Below, piece by piece: positions 1 through 6,227 of a stretch of 15,288 nt of DNA. A program made the position numbers and the translations under genes. Position 1 is the first letter of the stretch, and each line of letters starts with the position of its first letter. The DNA lies in NCBI GenBank assembly GCA_900542245.1, contig UQMQ01000052.1, forward strand, positions 1-15,288, read 5' to 3'. The DNA comes from an uncultured Eubacteriales bacterium. Lineage in GTDB: Bacteria; Bacillota; Clostridia; Peptostreptococcales; Anaerovoracaceae. The notes under the pieces were generated by a model. The model ran no database searches. It was not told where the DNA came from and saw only the letters and a list, made by a program, of their open reading frames with translations.

Positions 1-113
1 ATCCGCACAGCAACGTCCGCGACCGCCCTGCAGTGCGCGATCACATGTGTCGGCGTCTGACATTGCAAATATAATTTTTTTACTTCATCTTCTGTCATTC
101 TCTTGTTCATCAT
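1..113 (-). CDS. HD-domain protein, N-terminal fragment (cut by window edge)
   Basis: Only the first 37 codons are present; the gene runs off the left edge. Translation from ATG 113 begins MMNKRMTEDEVKK and continues into a TPTHVIAHCRAVADVA stretch. That pattern, a helix with His27 followed by an Ala/Val-rich helix, resembles the start of HD/HDIG phosphohydrolases, in which this His is the first metal ligand; the later HD motif lies outside the window. An AAAAGG sequence sits 7 bases before ATG 113. ATG 110 and ATG 98 are possible alternatives in the same frame. The start overlaps the 3' end of the preceding gene by 29 bases (14 if ATG 98 is used), which suggests translational coupling. Family assignment is inferred from a short fragment, and the substrate is unknown. 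Confidence 0.6.
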   Translation of the reverse strand, partial: MMNKRMTEDEVKKLYLQCQTPTHVIAHCRAVADVAVR

Positions 114-600
114 AGTAAAACCTTTTGCCGCAGGTTTTGTCATAATATCCGATGATATCGCCTTTTTGTACCGTTTCCTTTTCGACCACCGAAACGCGGC
201 AAAGATTGCCGCAAGTCATGACTTGTTTTTCGTGCTGCAGCTTGACGACCATACCAAGCGTCTCATCAATACCGGAGGTCAGCACCACACCATCAGCAGG
301 CGCGTATACCGGCTGCAGCTGCTCTGCCTGCGCAGATACAAGTGTTTCCAGACTCTCCGCGGCACTGTTAGCCCTTGTCACGACATGCGCGATTGCGGCA
401 GGTGTCTCCTTGACGGTTTGGGAAACCTTCTCTGCGAAATGTTTCAGATCATCCTCCGTATAGTGCTTCTGCAGCTGCTGCATGACTGCCGTTTCCACTG
501 TCTGCGCGCGTTCTCCCGGCAAAAAGGAAAGTCCTTTTGCACATACAAACACCATACAGCAGATAATACCCTGCGTGATCAATTTTTCCTTCGGCTCCAT
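85..600 (-). CDS. membrane-anchored degenerate M23 (LytM/SpoIVFA-like) protein
   Basis: 171 residues. A hydrophobic segment at about residues 7-27 acts as a membrane anchor after a short charged N-terminus. A charged, probably helical stretch follows (about 30-95), then a domain at about 97-155 with the M23/LytM beta-fold signature: PVYAPADGVV, a G-x-x-V-x-L-x-H strand, and KGDIIGYYD. The catalytic M23 features are missing: no HxGxD precedes PVYAP, and the usual YAHL metal site reads CGNL (130-133), so peptidase activity is unlikely. Inactive M23 domains on a membrane anchor are typical of SpoIVFA, whose gene lies next to rplU-rpmA-obg in Bacillus; the assignment here rests on that parallel and on domain layout, not on clear sequence identity. 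GGGAGG lies 8 bases before ATG 600. It lies 67 bases after obg and overlaps the following HD-domain gene. Other membrane LytM-like scaffold proteins are an alternative. Confidence 0.65.
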   Translation of the reverse strand: MEPKEKLITQGIICCMVFVCAKGLSFLPGERAQTVETAVMQQLQKHYTEDDLKHFAEKVSQTVKETPAAIAHVVTRANSAAESLETLVSAQAEQLQPVYAPADGVVLTSGIDETLGMVVKLQHEKQVMTCGNLCRVSVVEKETVQKGDIIGYYDKTCGKRFYYDEQENDRR

Positions 601-667
601 GATATTTTCCTCCCATCCCTCTCACGCTTAGTTTATGAGATTGGAAGAAAAATTATCACAAATGCCG

Positions 668-1969
668 CTATTCCTCCCAGTATTCCATGTCGTAATCCTG
701 AATACGGATAATGTCTCCCTCTTCCAGACCCAGCTCCTTCAATTGATCGATCGCGCCCTTCTTCTCGATATACTTGTACAGATAACGGAGAGAGCCCATA
801 TCGTTGAAGTTCGTAGAGTTGAAGATTTTGGAAAGCTGCTTGCCCTCTAGGGTGTAAACATTTTCCACTTCATCATATCCGCAGGTGATGTCGCGATAGT
901 TCGGATCGCGTTCTTCGCTTTCAAAGTCAAAATACGTGGTATCATCCTGCTGCTGCATCGCAGGGTCTGCCTCAATCCGCTGCAGCTCCAATAAGGCTGC
1001 ATCCAGGATCTCTTTGACACCCAGATTCAGCGGCGCTGACATTGGAAATACCTGATAGCCCTGTTTCTCCACATGCGCCTTGAAAGCAAGGTACTGCGGA
1101 TCTTCTTCGTCGATCATATCGATCTTATTCGCCGCAACCAGCTGCGGTTTTTTGAGGATCCGCGGGCTGTATCGCTCCAGTTCCTGATTGATCTTATCAA
1201 AATCGTCAATCGGATCGCGTCCCTCGCTGCCGGAAACATCGACAACGTGGATCAGGACCTTGGTTCTTTCAATATGCTTGAGGAATTTGAAGCCCATGCC
1301 GAGCCCCTCGCTGGCCCCTTCGATGATACCGGCAATATCCGCCATCACGAAGCTGCTGTCATGAATCTGTACTACACCCAGGTTCGGGTCGATCGTCGTG
1401 AAGTGATAGTTCGCGATCTTCGGCTGCGCACTGGTCGCCACCGCCAACAGAGACGACTTGCCGACATTCGGGAAGCCCACCAGCCCCACATCTGCGATCA
1501 ATTTTAATTCCAATATCACATTGCGCTCTTTGGCCGGACCGCCGGCTTCTGCAAAATTGGGCGCTTGTCTGACGGCATTTTTGAAATGTGTGTTTCCGCG
1601 TCCGCCGCGCCCGCCCCTGGCAGCGACAAAGCGCTCACCGTCTTCGACAAGATCCTTCATCACCAGTCCGGTTTCCTCATCGATGACGACCGTTCCCATC
1701 GGAACCTTGATGATGAGATTCTCACCGGCTTTGCCGAACCGCTTCTTTTTCATGCCGTTCTGTCCGTTTTCGGCCTCATATTTCTTCTTATACTTGAAGT
1801 CCATCAATGTCCTGAGGTTGCGATCTGCCTGGAATATCACATCACCGCCGCGTCCGCCGTCACCGCCGTCCGGACCGCCCTCCGGTACAAATGGTTCCCG
1901 CCGGAATGTCACCGCACCGTCTCCGCCTTTACCGGACCTGATATAAATTTTCGCTCGGTCAACAAACAT
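668..1969 (-). CDS. obgE: GTPase Obg/CgtA
   Basis: 433 residues, a full-length Obg. It is a cytoplasmic, ribosome-associated GTPase involved in 50S assembly and stress/(p)ppGpp signalling. The glycine-rich Obg fold occupies about 1-158 (RSGKGGDGAV, GGPDGGDGGRGGDV, ARGGRGGRGNTHF). The G domain follows: G1 GFPNVGKS at 165-172, switch TT at 191-192, G3 DIAG at 211-214 (DxxG kept, although DIPG is more common) and G4 NKID at 281-284. A C-terminal OCT domain spans about 345-430 (YEEVENVY-like region, then GDIIRI). The start ATG has AGGAGG 7 bases upstream. The gene follows rpmA as in most bacteria, but a terminator hairpin lies between them, so obg is probably expressed at a lower level by read-through. 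Confidence 0.97.
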   Translation of the reverse strand: MFVDRAKIYIRSGKGGDGAVTFRREPFVPEGGPDGGDGGRGGDVIFQADRNLRTLMDFKYKKKYEAENGQNGMKKKRFGKAGENLIIKVPMGTVVIDEETGLVMKDLVEDGERFVAARGGRGGRGNTHFKNAVRQAPNFAEAGGPAKERNVILELKLIADVGLVGFPNVGKSSLLAVATSAQPKIANYHFTTIDPNLGVVQIHDSSFVMADIAGIIEGASEGLGMGFKFLKHIERTKVLIHVVDVSGSEGRDPIDDFDKINQELERYSPRILKKPQLVAANKIDMIDEEDPQYLAFKAHVEKQGYQVFPMSAPLNLGVKEILDAALLELQRIEADPAMQQQDDTTYFDFESEERDPNYRDITCGYDEVENVYTLEGKQLSKIFNSTNFNDMGSLRYLYKYIEKKGAIDQLKELGLEEGDIIRIQDYDMEYWEE

Positions 1970-2014
1970 ACTCCGACCTCCTTTCCGGTCATCCTGTGCA
2001 TTTTACAAAGGGAC

Positions 2015-2049
2015 AAAAAGACCCTGTGCATCCGGAGATGTACAGGGTC
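2015..2049 (-). terminator. Rho-independent terminator between rpmA and obg
   Basis: On the minus strand the RNA forms an 8-bp stem (GACCCUGU with ACAGGGUC, positions 2042-2049 and 2020-2027), continued by a G-U pair and 4 more pairs (2037-2040 with 2029-2032) around a 4-base loop at 2033-2036. TTTTTGTCC follows directly. It starts 11 bases after the rpmA stop codon. Because obg follows about 45 bases later with no obvious promoter of its own, this is probably a partial terminator that lowers obg relative to L21/L27. Confidence 0.85.
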
Positions 2050-2060
2050 CATCACTCTAA

Positions 2061-2321
2061 TTAAGCTTCCTTCGGATATACGCTTACTTGCTTGCGCGTC
2101 TTGTCTTTTCTTTCGAACTTGACTGCGCCGTCAATTTTCGCGAATAATGTATCATCTCCGCCGATACCAACATTGTTGCCAGGGTGGAACTTCGTTCCTC
2201 TCTGTCTTACCAGAATGCTGCCAGCGCTTACAAACTGACCGTCGCCAGCCTTCAGTCCAAGACGTTTCGACTCGGAATCGCGACCGTTCTTAGAGCTACC
2301 TACACCTTTTTTACTTGCCAT
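2061..2321 (-). CDS. rpmA: 50S ribosomal protein L27 (short form, no N-terminal extension)
   Basis: 86 residues, beginning MASKKGVGSSKNGRDSESKRLG, with the L27 signature GSILVRQRGTKFHPG and the central GGDDTLFAKIDG. L27 sits near the peptidyl transferase centre and its N-terminus reaches towards the tRNA ends. In most Firmicutes L27 is made with an N-terminal extension ending in LQFF that Prp protease removes to expose ASKKG. Here ATG is followed at once by Ala-Ser-Lys-Lys, so Met removal gives the same mature end. AGGAGG lies 8 bases before ATG 2321, and an in-frame TAG lies five codons upstream, so a longer start is excluded. It follows rplU after 29 bases, with no prp (ysxB) gene between. 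The C-terminus KQVSVYPKEA is of Firmicute type. Confidence 0.98.
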   Translation of the reverse strand: MASKKGVGSSKNGRDSESKRLGLKAGDGQFVSAGSILVRQRGTKFHPGNNVGIGGDDTLFAKIDGAVKFERKDKTRKQVSVYPKEA

Positions 2322-2350
2322 AAAAAGTACCTCCTAACTATATCAGATTA

Positions 2351-2857
2351 TTACTTTAACGCTGCTTCGATCGTTTCGATGATGACAGCCTTGGTAGCCT
2401 TTTCATCTACTTCGATGTTATTTTCTTTCGCGAAAGCAATGAGTTCATCTTTTTTCATGGAAGCAGAAATTTTCTTTGCTGCTTTTGCTTCTTCTTTTGC
2501 AGGCTCAGCATGAACTTCTTCAGCCTTTGGCGCTTCCTGCTTCGGCGCTGCGCCGGTCAGACTTGCGATCTTGACCATTGTGTATGGCTGTCTGTGACCC
2601 TGTTTCTTTCTGTAATCCTTCTTTGCTTTGTACTTGAAGATGATCACCTTCTGACCTTTGCCATTTTCAACTACTGTTCCTGTTACAGCAGTTCCAACGT
2701 AAGGAGCACCTACTTTGATATCCTTACCTTCGCCGAGAACGAGCACCTTGTCGAAGGTTACAACGTCACCGACTGCAGCGTTCAGCTTCTCGATCGTGAT
2801 GATGTCGCCTTCCTGTACTCTGTACTGCTTACCGCCTGTTTCAATTACTGCGTACAT
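2351..2857 (-). CDS. rplU: 50S ribosomal protein L21 with C-terminal SAP/HeH-like extension
   Basis: 168 residues against about 102 for a typical bacterial L21. Residues 1-102 are canonical (MYAVIETGGKQYRV start, VIIFKYKAKKDYRKKQGHRQ rRNA-binding loop, ITxL-like KIASLTG end). Residues 103-130 form an Ala/Glu/Lys/Pro linker. Residues about 132-168 (containing MKKDELIAFAKENNIEV, then KATKAVIIETIEAAL) have the helix-loop-helix pattern of SAP/HeH/Rho-N type nucleic-acid binding modules. The extension is in frame with no sign of a frameshift. L21 binds 23S rRNA in the 50S subunit; the role of the extra domain is unknown. AGGAGG precedes ATG 2857 by 10 bases. It is the first gene of rplU-rpmA-(obg), driven by the promoter at 2952-2980. 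Confidence 0.97.
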   Translation of the reverse strand: MYAVIETGGKQYRVQEGDIITIEKLNAAVGDVVTFDKVLVLGEGKDIKVGAPYVGTAVTGTVVENGKGQKVIIFKYKAKKDYRKKQGHRQPYTMVKIASLTGAAPKQEAPKAEEVHAEPAKEEAKAAKKISASMKKDELIAFAKENNIEVDEKATKAVIIETIEAALK

Positions 2858-2945
2858 TTAATAAATTCCTCCTCTATCCAGTCTCGCCATTGTGGGTGGC
2901 ATTCCGTATTGATTGCACTTCAAAACCCAGTCTGTGCGGCTCAAC
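2858..2945 (-). ncRNA. probable L21 leader (ribosomal protein leader RNA)
   Basis: The 5' untranslated region of rplU is about 90 bases long from the predicted start near 2945. It ends in a segment reading AAUGCCACCCACAAUGGCG, then AGACUGGAUAGAGGAGG, which resembles what I recall of the conserved 3' part of the Firmicute L21 leader motif, placed directly before the Shine-Dalgarno. Such leaders are thought to mediate autoregulation of L21/L27. The match is from memory of the motif; a covariance search with the Rfam L21_leader model would settle it. Confidence 0.55.
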
Positions 2946-2951
2946 TTAGCT

Positions 2952-2980
2952 ATCATAACATTGAAATGGCTGAAAGTCAA
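2952..2980 (-). promoter_or_regulatory. sigma-A promoter of rplU operon
   Basis: On the minus strand TTGACT (2975-2980) is followed after exactly 17 bases by TATGAT (2952-2957). Both hexamers are within one or two bases of consensus. The -35 box lies in the loop and descending arm of the recA terminator hairpin (2964-2996), so the two signals share DNA. Predicted transcription start is near 2945. Confidence 0.8.
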
Positions 2981-2996
2981 GCCCTTTCAGCCATTT
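2964..2996 (-). terminator. terminator-like hairpin after recA
   Basis: A perfect 13-bp inverted repeat (AAATGGCTGAAAG on the minus strand at 2984-2996, its complement at 2964-2976) with a 7-base loop, starting 25 bases after the recA stop codon. The 3' side ends in ATTTCAATGTT, a poor T-tract, so termination may be incomplete. The 3' half doubles as the -35 region of the rplU promoter. Confidence 0.7.
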
Positions 2997-3021
2997 TGTC
3001 CGTAAATTTTTGCTCTGATCC

Positions 3022-4119
3022 TTATTCTTCGATGATCACGCCGTCCTCATCCACAAACAGATCCATGATCTCGGAGATGTCGGACTCCGGAATTTCCGGT
3101 TCTGGCTGGATATCTTCTTTTTTAATCTGATTTAGGAGTTGTCCTTCCAGTCTGTCCATGACTTCCGGGTGATCCTTGAGATAGTTCTTGACATTTTCGC
3201 GACCCTGTCCGATGCGTTCGCCCGCGTAGCTGTACCAAGAGCCCGCCTTTTCGACCAGCTTGGCATCGACAGCACAGTCCAGAATATCTCCTGCCTTGGA
3301 GATGCCTTCGCCGTACATGATATCAAATTCCGCCTGCTTGAACGGAGGTGCAACCTTGTTTTTGACAACCTTGACTCTGGTACGGTTGCCGACAACGCTG
3401 TCTCCGACCTTGATGCTTTCGATCCTTCTGACATCCAGACGCATGGACGAATAGAATTTTAATGCACGACCGCCGGTCGTAACCTCCGGGTTGCCGAACA
3501 TGATGCCGACCTTTTCACGCAGCTGGTTGATAAAGATTACACAGGTGTTGGACTTGTTGACCGTACCGGTAATCTTGCGCAGAGCCTGCGACATCAGTCT
3601 TGCCTGCAGACCGACATGGCTGTCGCCCATCTCTCCTTGAATCTCGGCTTTCGGCACCAGCGCAGCAACGGAGTCGATGACAACGACATCCAGCGCGCCG
3701 CTGCGCACCAGCATATCGCAGATTTCGAGTGCCTGCTCTCCGGTATCCGGCTGGGACACCAGCAGACTGCCGACATCGACACCCAGATTTTTTGCATAGA
3801 CAGGGTCCAGCGCGTGCTCGGCATCGATGAATGCCGCTTTGCCGCCCGCCTTCTGCGCTTCTGCGATCATATGCAGCGTCAGCGTTGTCTTACCGGAGGA
3901 TTCCGGTCCGTAGATCTCCACGATCCTGCCTTTCGGTACGCCGCCGATGCCGGTCGCGATATCCAGACTGATGGAACCGCTGGAGATCGCATCAATATTC
4001 ATCTGTGCGCTCTCATCACCGAGCTTCATGATGGCGCCCTTGCCAAACTGCTTCTGGATCTGCGCCATCGCGGCTTCCAGTGCTTTATCTTTCTCTGTTT
4101 TGTTTGTATTTACACTCAT
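3022..4119 (-). CDS. recA: recombinase RecA
   Basis: 365 residues, full length. RecA forms ATP-dependent filaments on single-stranded DNA, catalyses strand exchange and stimulates LexA self-cleavage. Visible features: the N-terminal KALEAAMAQIQKQFGKGAIM helix, Walker A GPESSGKT at 71-78, the VVVIDSVAALVPKAE Walker B region, the L2 loop with NQLREKVGIMFGNPEVTTGG, and an acidic C-terminal tail (DLFVDEDGVIIEE). GGAGGG lies 7 bases before the ATG. It lies downstream of cinA, as in many Firmicutes, but with about 200 bases of regulatory sequence holding two promoters and an SOS box, so it is transcribed separately. No recX follows; rplU is next after a hairpin. Confidence 0.99.
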   Translation of the reverse strand: MSVNTNKTEKDKALEAAMAQIQKQFGKGAIMKLGDESAQMNIDAISSGSISLDIATGIGGVPKGRIVEIYGPESSGKTTLTLHMIAEAQKAGGKAAFIDAEHALDPVYAKNLGVDVGSLLVSQPDTGEQALEICDMLVRSGALDVVVIDSVAALVPKAEIQGEMGDSHVGLQARLMSQALRKITGTVNKSNTCVIFINQLREKVGIMFGNPEVTTGGRALKFYSSMRLDVRRIESIKVGDSVVGNRTRVKVVKNKVAPPFKQAEFDIMYGEGISKAGDILDCAVDAKLVEKAGSWYSYAGERIGQGRENVKNYLKDHPEVMDRLEGQLLNQIKKEDIQPEPEIPESDISEIMDLFVDEDGVIIEE

Positions 4120-4164
4120 TCTCTGTCCCTCCGAAATCAGCGAATCGTCATTTCACTCAATCAA

Positions 4165-4176
4165 GAACATTTGTTC
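4165..4176. promoter_or_regulatory. LexA (SOS) box of recA
   Basis: GAACATTTGTTC is a palindromic GAAC-N4-GTTC site matching the Gram-positive (DinR/LexA) consensus, extended by one base on each side to AGAACA...TGTTCT. It lies about 12 bases past the -10 box of the proximal recA promoter, where bound LexA would block initiation or clearance. Further GTTC half-sites occur at 4182-4185 and 4203-4206, the second inside the promoter spacer. Confidence 0.85.
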
Positions 4177-4187
4177 TGTTTGTTCTT

Positions 4188-4216
4188 ATTTTATCGCAAT
4201 CTGTTCTTTTCGTCAA
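4188..4216 (-). promoter_or_regulatory. proximal sigma-A promoter of recA
   Basis: TTGACG (4211-4216), a 17-base spacer and TAAAAT (4188-4193) on the minus strand, predicted start near 4181. The SOS box overlaps the first transcribed bases. The untranslated leader would be about 60 bases. Confidence 0.8.
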
Positions 4217-4272
4217 GTGTTTTCTTTACAAAACGCATGCTTTTCGTCACATTGTTCCTAATTTATGGAATA

Positions 4273-4301
4273 ATCATATCATATTTACATGTAAAATGCA
4301 A
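4273..4301 (-). promoter_or_regulatory. candidate distal recA promoter with palindrome in the spacer
   Basis: TTGCAT (4296-4301), a 17-base spacer and TATGAT (4273-4278) on the minus strand. The spacer opens with the perfect 12-base palindrome TTTACATGTAAA (4284-4295), which could be an operator for an unidentified regulator. It lies just after the cinA stop codon and about 85 bases upstream of the LexA-controlled promoter. Confidence 0.5.
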
Positions 4302-4317
4302 CCATTATTTTCGACTT

Positions 4318-5565
4318 TTAACAATTTTCTTCCTGAGAGATCAGCCGATATACTTCAAAGAGCATCCTGAGCAGCGTATAATGCCGGTTCCACTTGCGGC
4401 TGACATTGCGGTAATAGGACTTGACCGTCTGTACCTTTCCTTTGTAAGAAAGACCGATATAAGCCAGTCCCACCGGCTTGTCCTCGCTGCCGCCGCCCGG
4501 TCCCGCGATCCCTGTGACAGAGATGCAAAGCTCAGCGCCTGTTTTCGCAGCCAGCCCCGTGGCCATCTCGCCTGCGACCTGCGGACTGACGATGCCGTAA
4601 GCATCGATCGTTTCCGGCTTTACCCCAAGCTCAGCTTCCTTCGCCTCGGCGCTGTAGGTCACATAGCCGCGCGCAAAGACCTCTGAAATGCCTGCCGTAT
4701 CGGTCAGCGCACCCGCAAACAGTCCGCCGGTACAGGATTCCGCGCATGCGATCGTGATATGCTTTTCGAGCAGCAGCCGACCGACGACATCGATCAGCTC
4801 TTCGTCATCATAGCTGTAAATGTATGCACCGACGATCGCCCGGACCTTTTCCGTCATTTCATCGACCGCGGCTCTCGCTTCCTCCGCTGTTGCGCGCTTG
4901 GATGCGATGCGCAGACTGCACTCACCCTCCTTGGCGTAGGTCGCCAGCGTCGGATCTGTCTGTCCGTCGATCAGCGGCAGGAGGACTGTTTCCAGGCTGG
5001 ATTCTCCAATGCCGAACATGCGCAGCATACGGTAATAAATCACGCTGTCCTGTCTCTTTTGCAGCAGCGGCTTGACCTGCAGCTCGAACATTCTCGTCAT
5101 TTCGCGCGGCGGTCCCGGCATCGCGATGATCAGTTTGCCGTCCTGCTCCAGCGCAAACCCCGGCGCCGTTCCCGCATCGTTCGGCAATACGATCGCTCGC
5201 GAGGGCATGTACGCCTGTTTGAGATTGTTCGGCGTCATCGTCCGCCCGGCACGCGCGTAATTCTCTTTGAGATATTGCATGCAGTCCGGATTTTCGACAA
5301 TCACATCCCCCATCGCCTTGGCGATCGTCTCCTTGGTCAGATCGTCCTGCGTCGGTCCCAGACCGCCTGTCGTCAGGATCAGGTCACAATCGCGAAACGC
5401 CAGATGAATCAGCTCCTCCAGCCGCCCCGGATTGTCGCCGACCGTATAATGATACATCACGTCATAGCCCAGATGGTTCAGCTGCTGCGACAAAAAGGCC
5501 GCGTTTGTATTCACGATTTGCCCGAATAAAATTTCTGTTCCTACGGTTAATATTGCAGTTTTCAT
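4318..5565 (-). CDS. cinA: CinA family competence/damage-inducible protein
   Basis: 415 residues, full-length two-domain CinA. The N-terminal MoCF-biosynthesis/COG1058 domain (about 1-170) has TVGTEILFGQIVNTN and TTGGLGPTQDD (65-75); in characterised homologues it is an ADP-ribose pyrophosphatase. A middle segment (about 175-250) links to the C-terminal CinA/PncC domain (about 255-412) with ESCTGG (276-281, nucleophile Ser) and GIAGPGGG (352-359), associated with nicotinamide-nucleotide amidase activity in NAD recycling. An AGGGTGAGG stretch lies just before the ATG. It follows pgsA after 89 bases without a clear promoter, and no strong terminator is visible after it. The pgsA-cinA-recA order is a Firmicute hallmark. 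Confidence 0.95.
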   Translation of the reverse strand: MKTAILTVGTEILFGQIVNTNAAFLSQQLNHLGYDVMYHYTVGDNPGRLEELIHLAFRDCDLILTTGGLGPTQDDLTKETIAKAMGDVIVENPDCMQYLKENYARAGRTMTPNNLKQAYMPSRAIVLPNDAGTAPGFALEQDGKLIIAMPGPPREMTRMFELQVKPLLQKRQDSVIYYRMLRMFGIGESSLETVLLPLIDGQTDPTLATYAKEGECSLRIASKRATAEEARAAVDEMTEKVRAIVGAYIYSYDDEELIDVVGRLLLEKHITIACAESCTGGLFAGALTDTAGISEVFARGYVTYSAEAKEAELGVKPETIDAYGIVSPQVAGEMATGLAAKTGAELCISVTGIAGPGGGSEDKPVGLAYIGLSYKGKVQTVKSYYRNVSRKWNRHYTLLRMLFEVYRLISQEENC

Positions 5566-5654
5566 ATCCTCACCCTGTTTATGTCAAGTCATGTCAAGAT
5601 CCGCGCAGTATCAGCCTCGCCTGGTCAGCAAAGCCTGCCGGACCGTCGAGCGTT

Positions 5655-6227
5655 CTACATCGAAAAAACGCTCTTGTTTTTCCATACATATTCCACACCG
5701 GAGTATACCGTCATCACCAGAGATGCCCACAGGAAAGCATTGGCGGCGATCACATAGGCGTGGTAAAGCTCCTGCGAAAGGAATCCCGCGCCCATATTCT
5801 CCTGATAGATGTTTGTCAGCAGCGGCACCAAAAGCAGCATCGGAACTGCGATCATCTGCAGGACCGTCTTGATCTTGCCGCTCATGCCTGCCGCGATCAC
5901 GATACCCTCAGAGGCCGCCACCGTCCGCATGCCTGCGATGGTAAATTCTCTTGCCAGAATGATGATCAGCATCCAGCCCGGCACCAGCTCCGGGATCATC
6001 AGGCAGAATGCCGAATAGACCAGAATCTTGTCCGCGAGCGGATCCATGATCTTGCCGAAATTCGTCACCAGATTATACCTGCGGGCAATCTTGCCGTCCA
6101 GCGTATCCGTCAGCGATGCCAGAATAAAAATTACAAAAGCAGGCAGATACCAGCCTTTCATATATGCTGCAATAAAAAACGGCACCGCGATTACCCTTGC
6201 AATCGTCAATTTATTTGGTAAATTCAT
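5655..6227 (-). CDS. pgsA: CDP-diacylglycerol--glycerol-3-phosphate 3-phosphatidyltransferase
   Basis: 190 residues from ATG 6227. PgsA is an integral membrane enzyme that makes phosphatidylglycerolphosphate, precursor of phosphatidylglycerol and cardiolipin. The CDP-alcohol phosphotransferase motif D-G-x2-A-R-x8-G-x3-D-x3-D is intact in DGKIARR followed by FGKIMDPLAD. Several hydrophobic helices surround it. The start is set at MNLPNKLTIARV, the family's usual N-terminus, with GGAGGT 8 bases upstream; an in-frame TTG at 6248 would add seven unusual residues (VWRWKQ) and overlap its own Shine-Dalgarno. The gene starts 17 bases inside the 3' end of rimO, implying translational coupling. Confidence 0.96.
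   Translation of the reverse strand: MNLPNKLTIARVIAVPFFIAAYMKGWYLPAFVIFILASLTDTLDGKIARRYNLVTNFGKIMDPLADKILVYSAFCLMIPELVPGWMLIIILAREFTIAGMRTVAASEGIVIAAGMSGKIKTVLQMIAVPMLLLVPLLTNIYQENMGAGFLSQELYHAYVIAANAFLWASLVMTVYSGVEYVWKNKSVFSM

Noticed and set aside
4231..4245. Imperfect palindrome around GCATGC upstream of recA
   Set aside because: Short centre with flanking A/T runs, no T-tract placement for a terminator after cinA and no match to a known operator.
3616..4686. 356-codon open frame on the plus strand across recA, its promoter region and cinA
   Set aside because: It crosses the LexA box and both recA promoters antisense and has no family resemblance.
5580..5600. Tandem ATGTCAAG repeats giving two TTGACA boxes upstream of cinA on the minus strand
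   Set aside because: No acceptable -10 at 16-18 bases from either box; the only candidate lies 15 bases away inside the cinA start. Likely chance.
5648..5673. 7-bp inverted repeat spanning the pgsA stop codon
   Set aside because: Loop of 12 bases and no T-tract on the minus strand, so not a convincing terminator.
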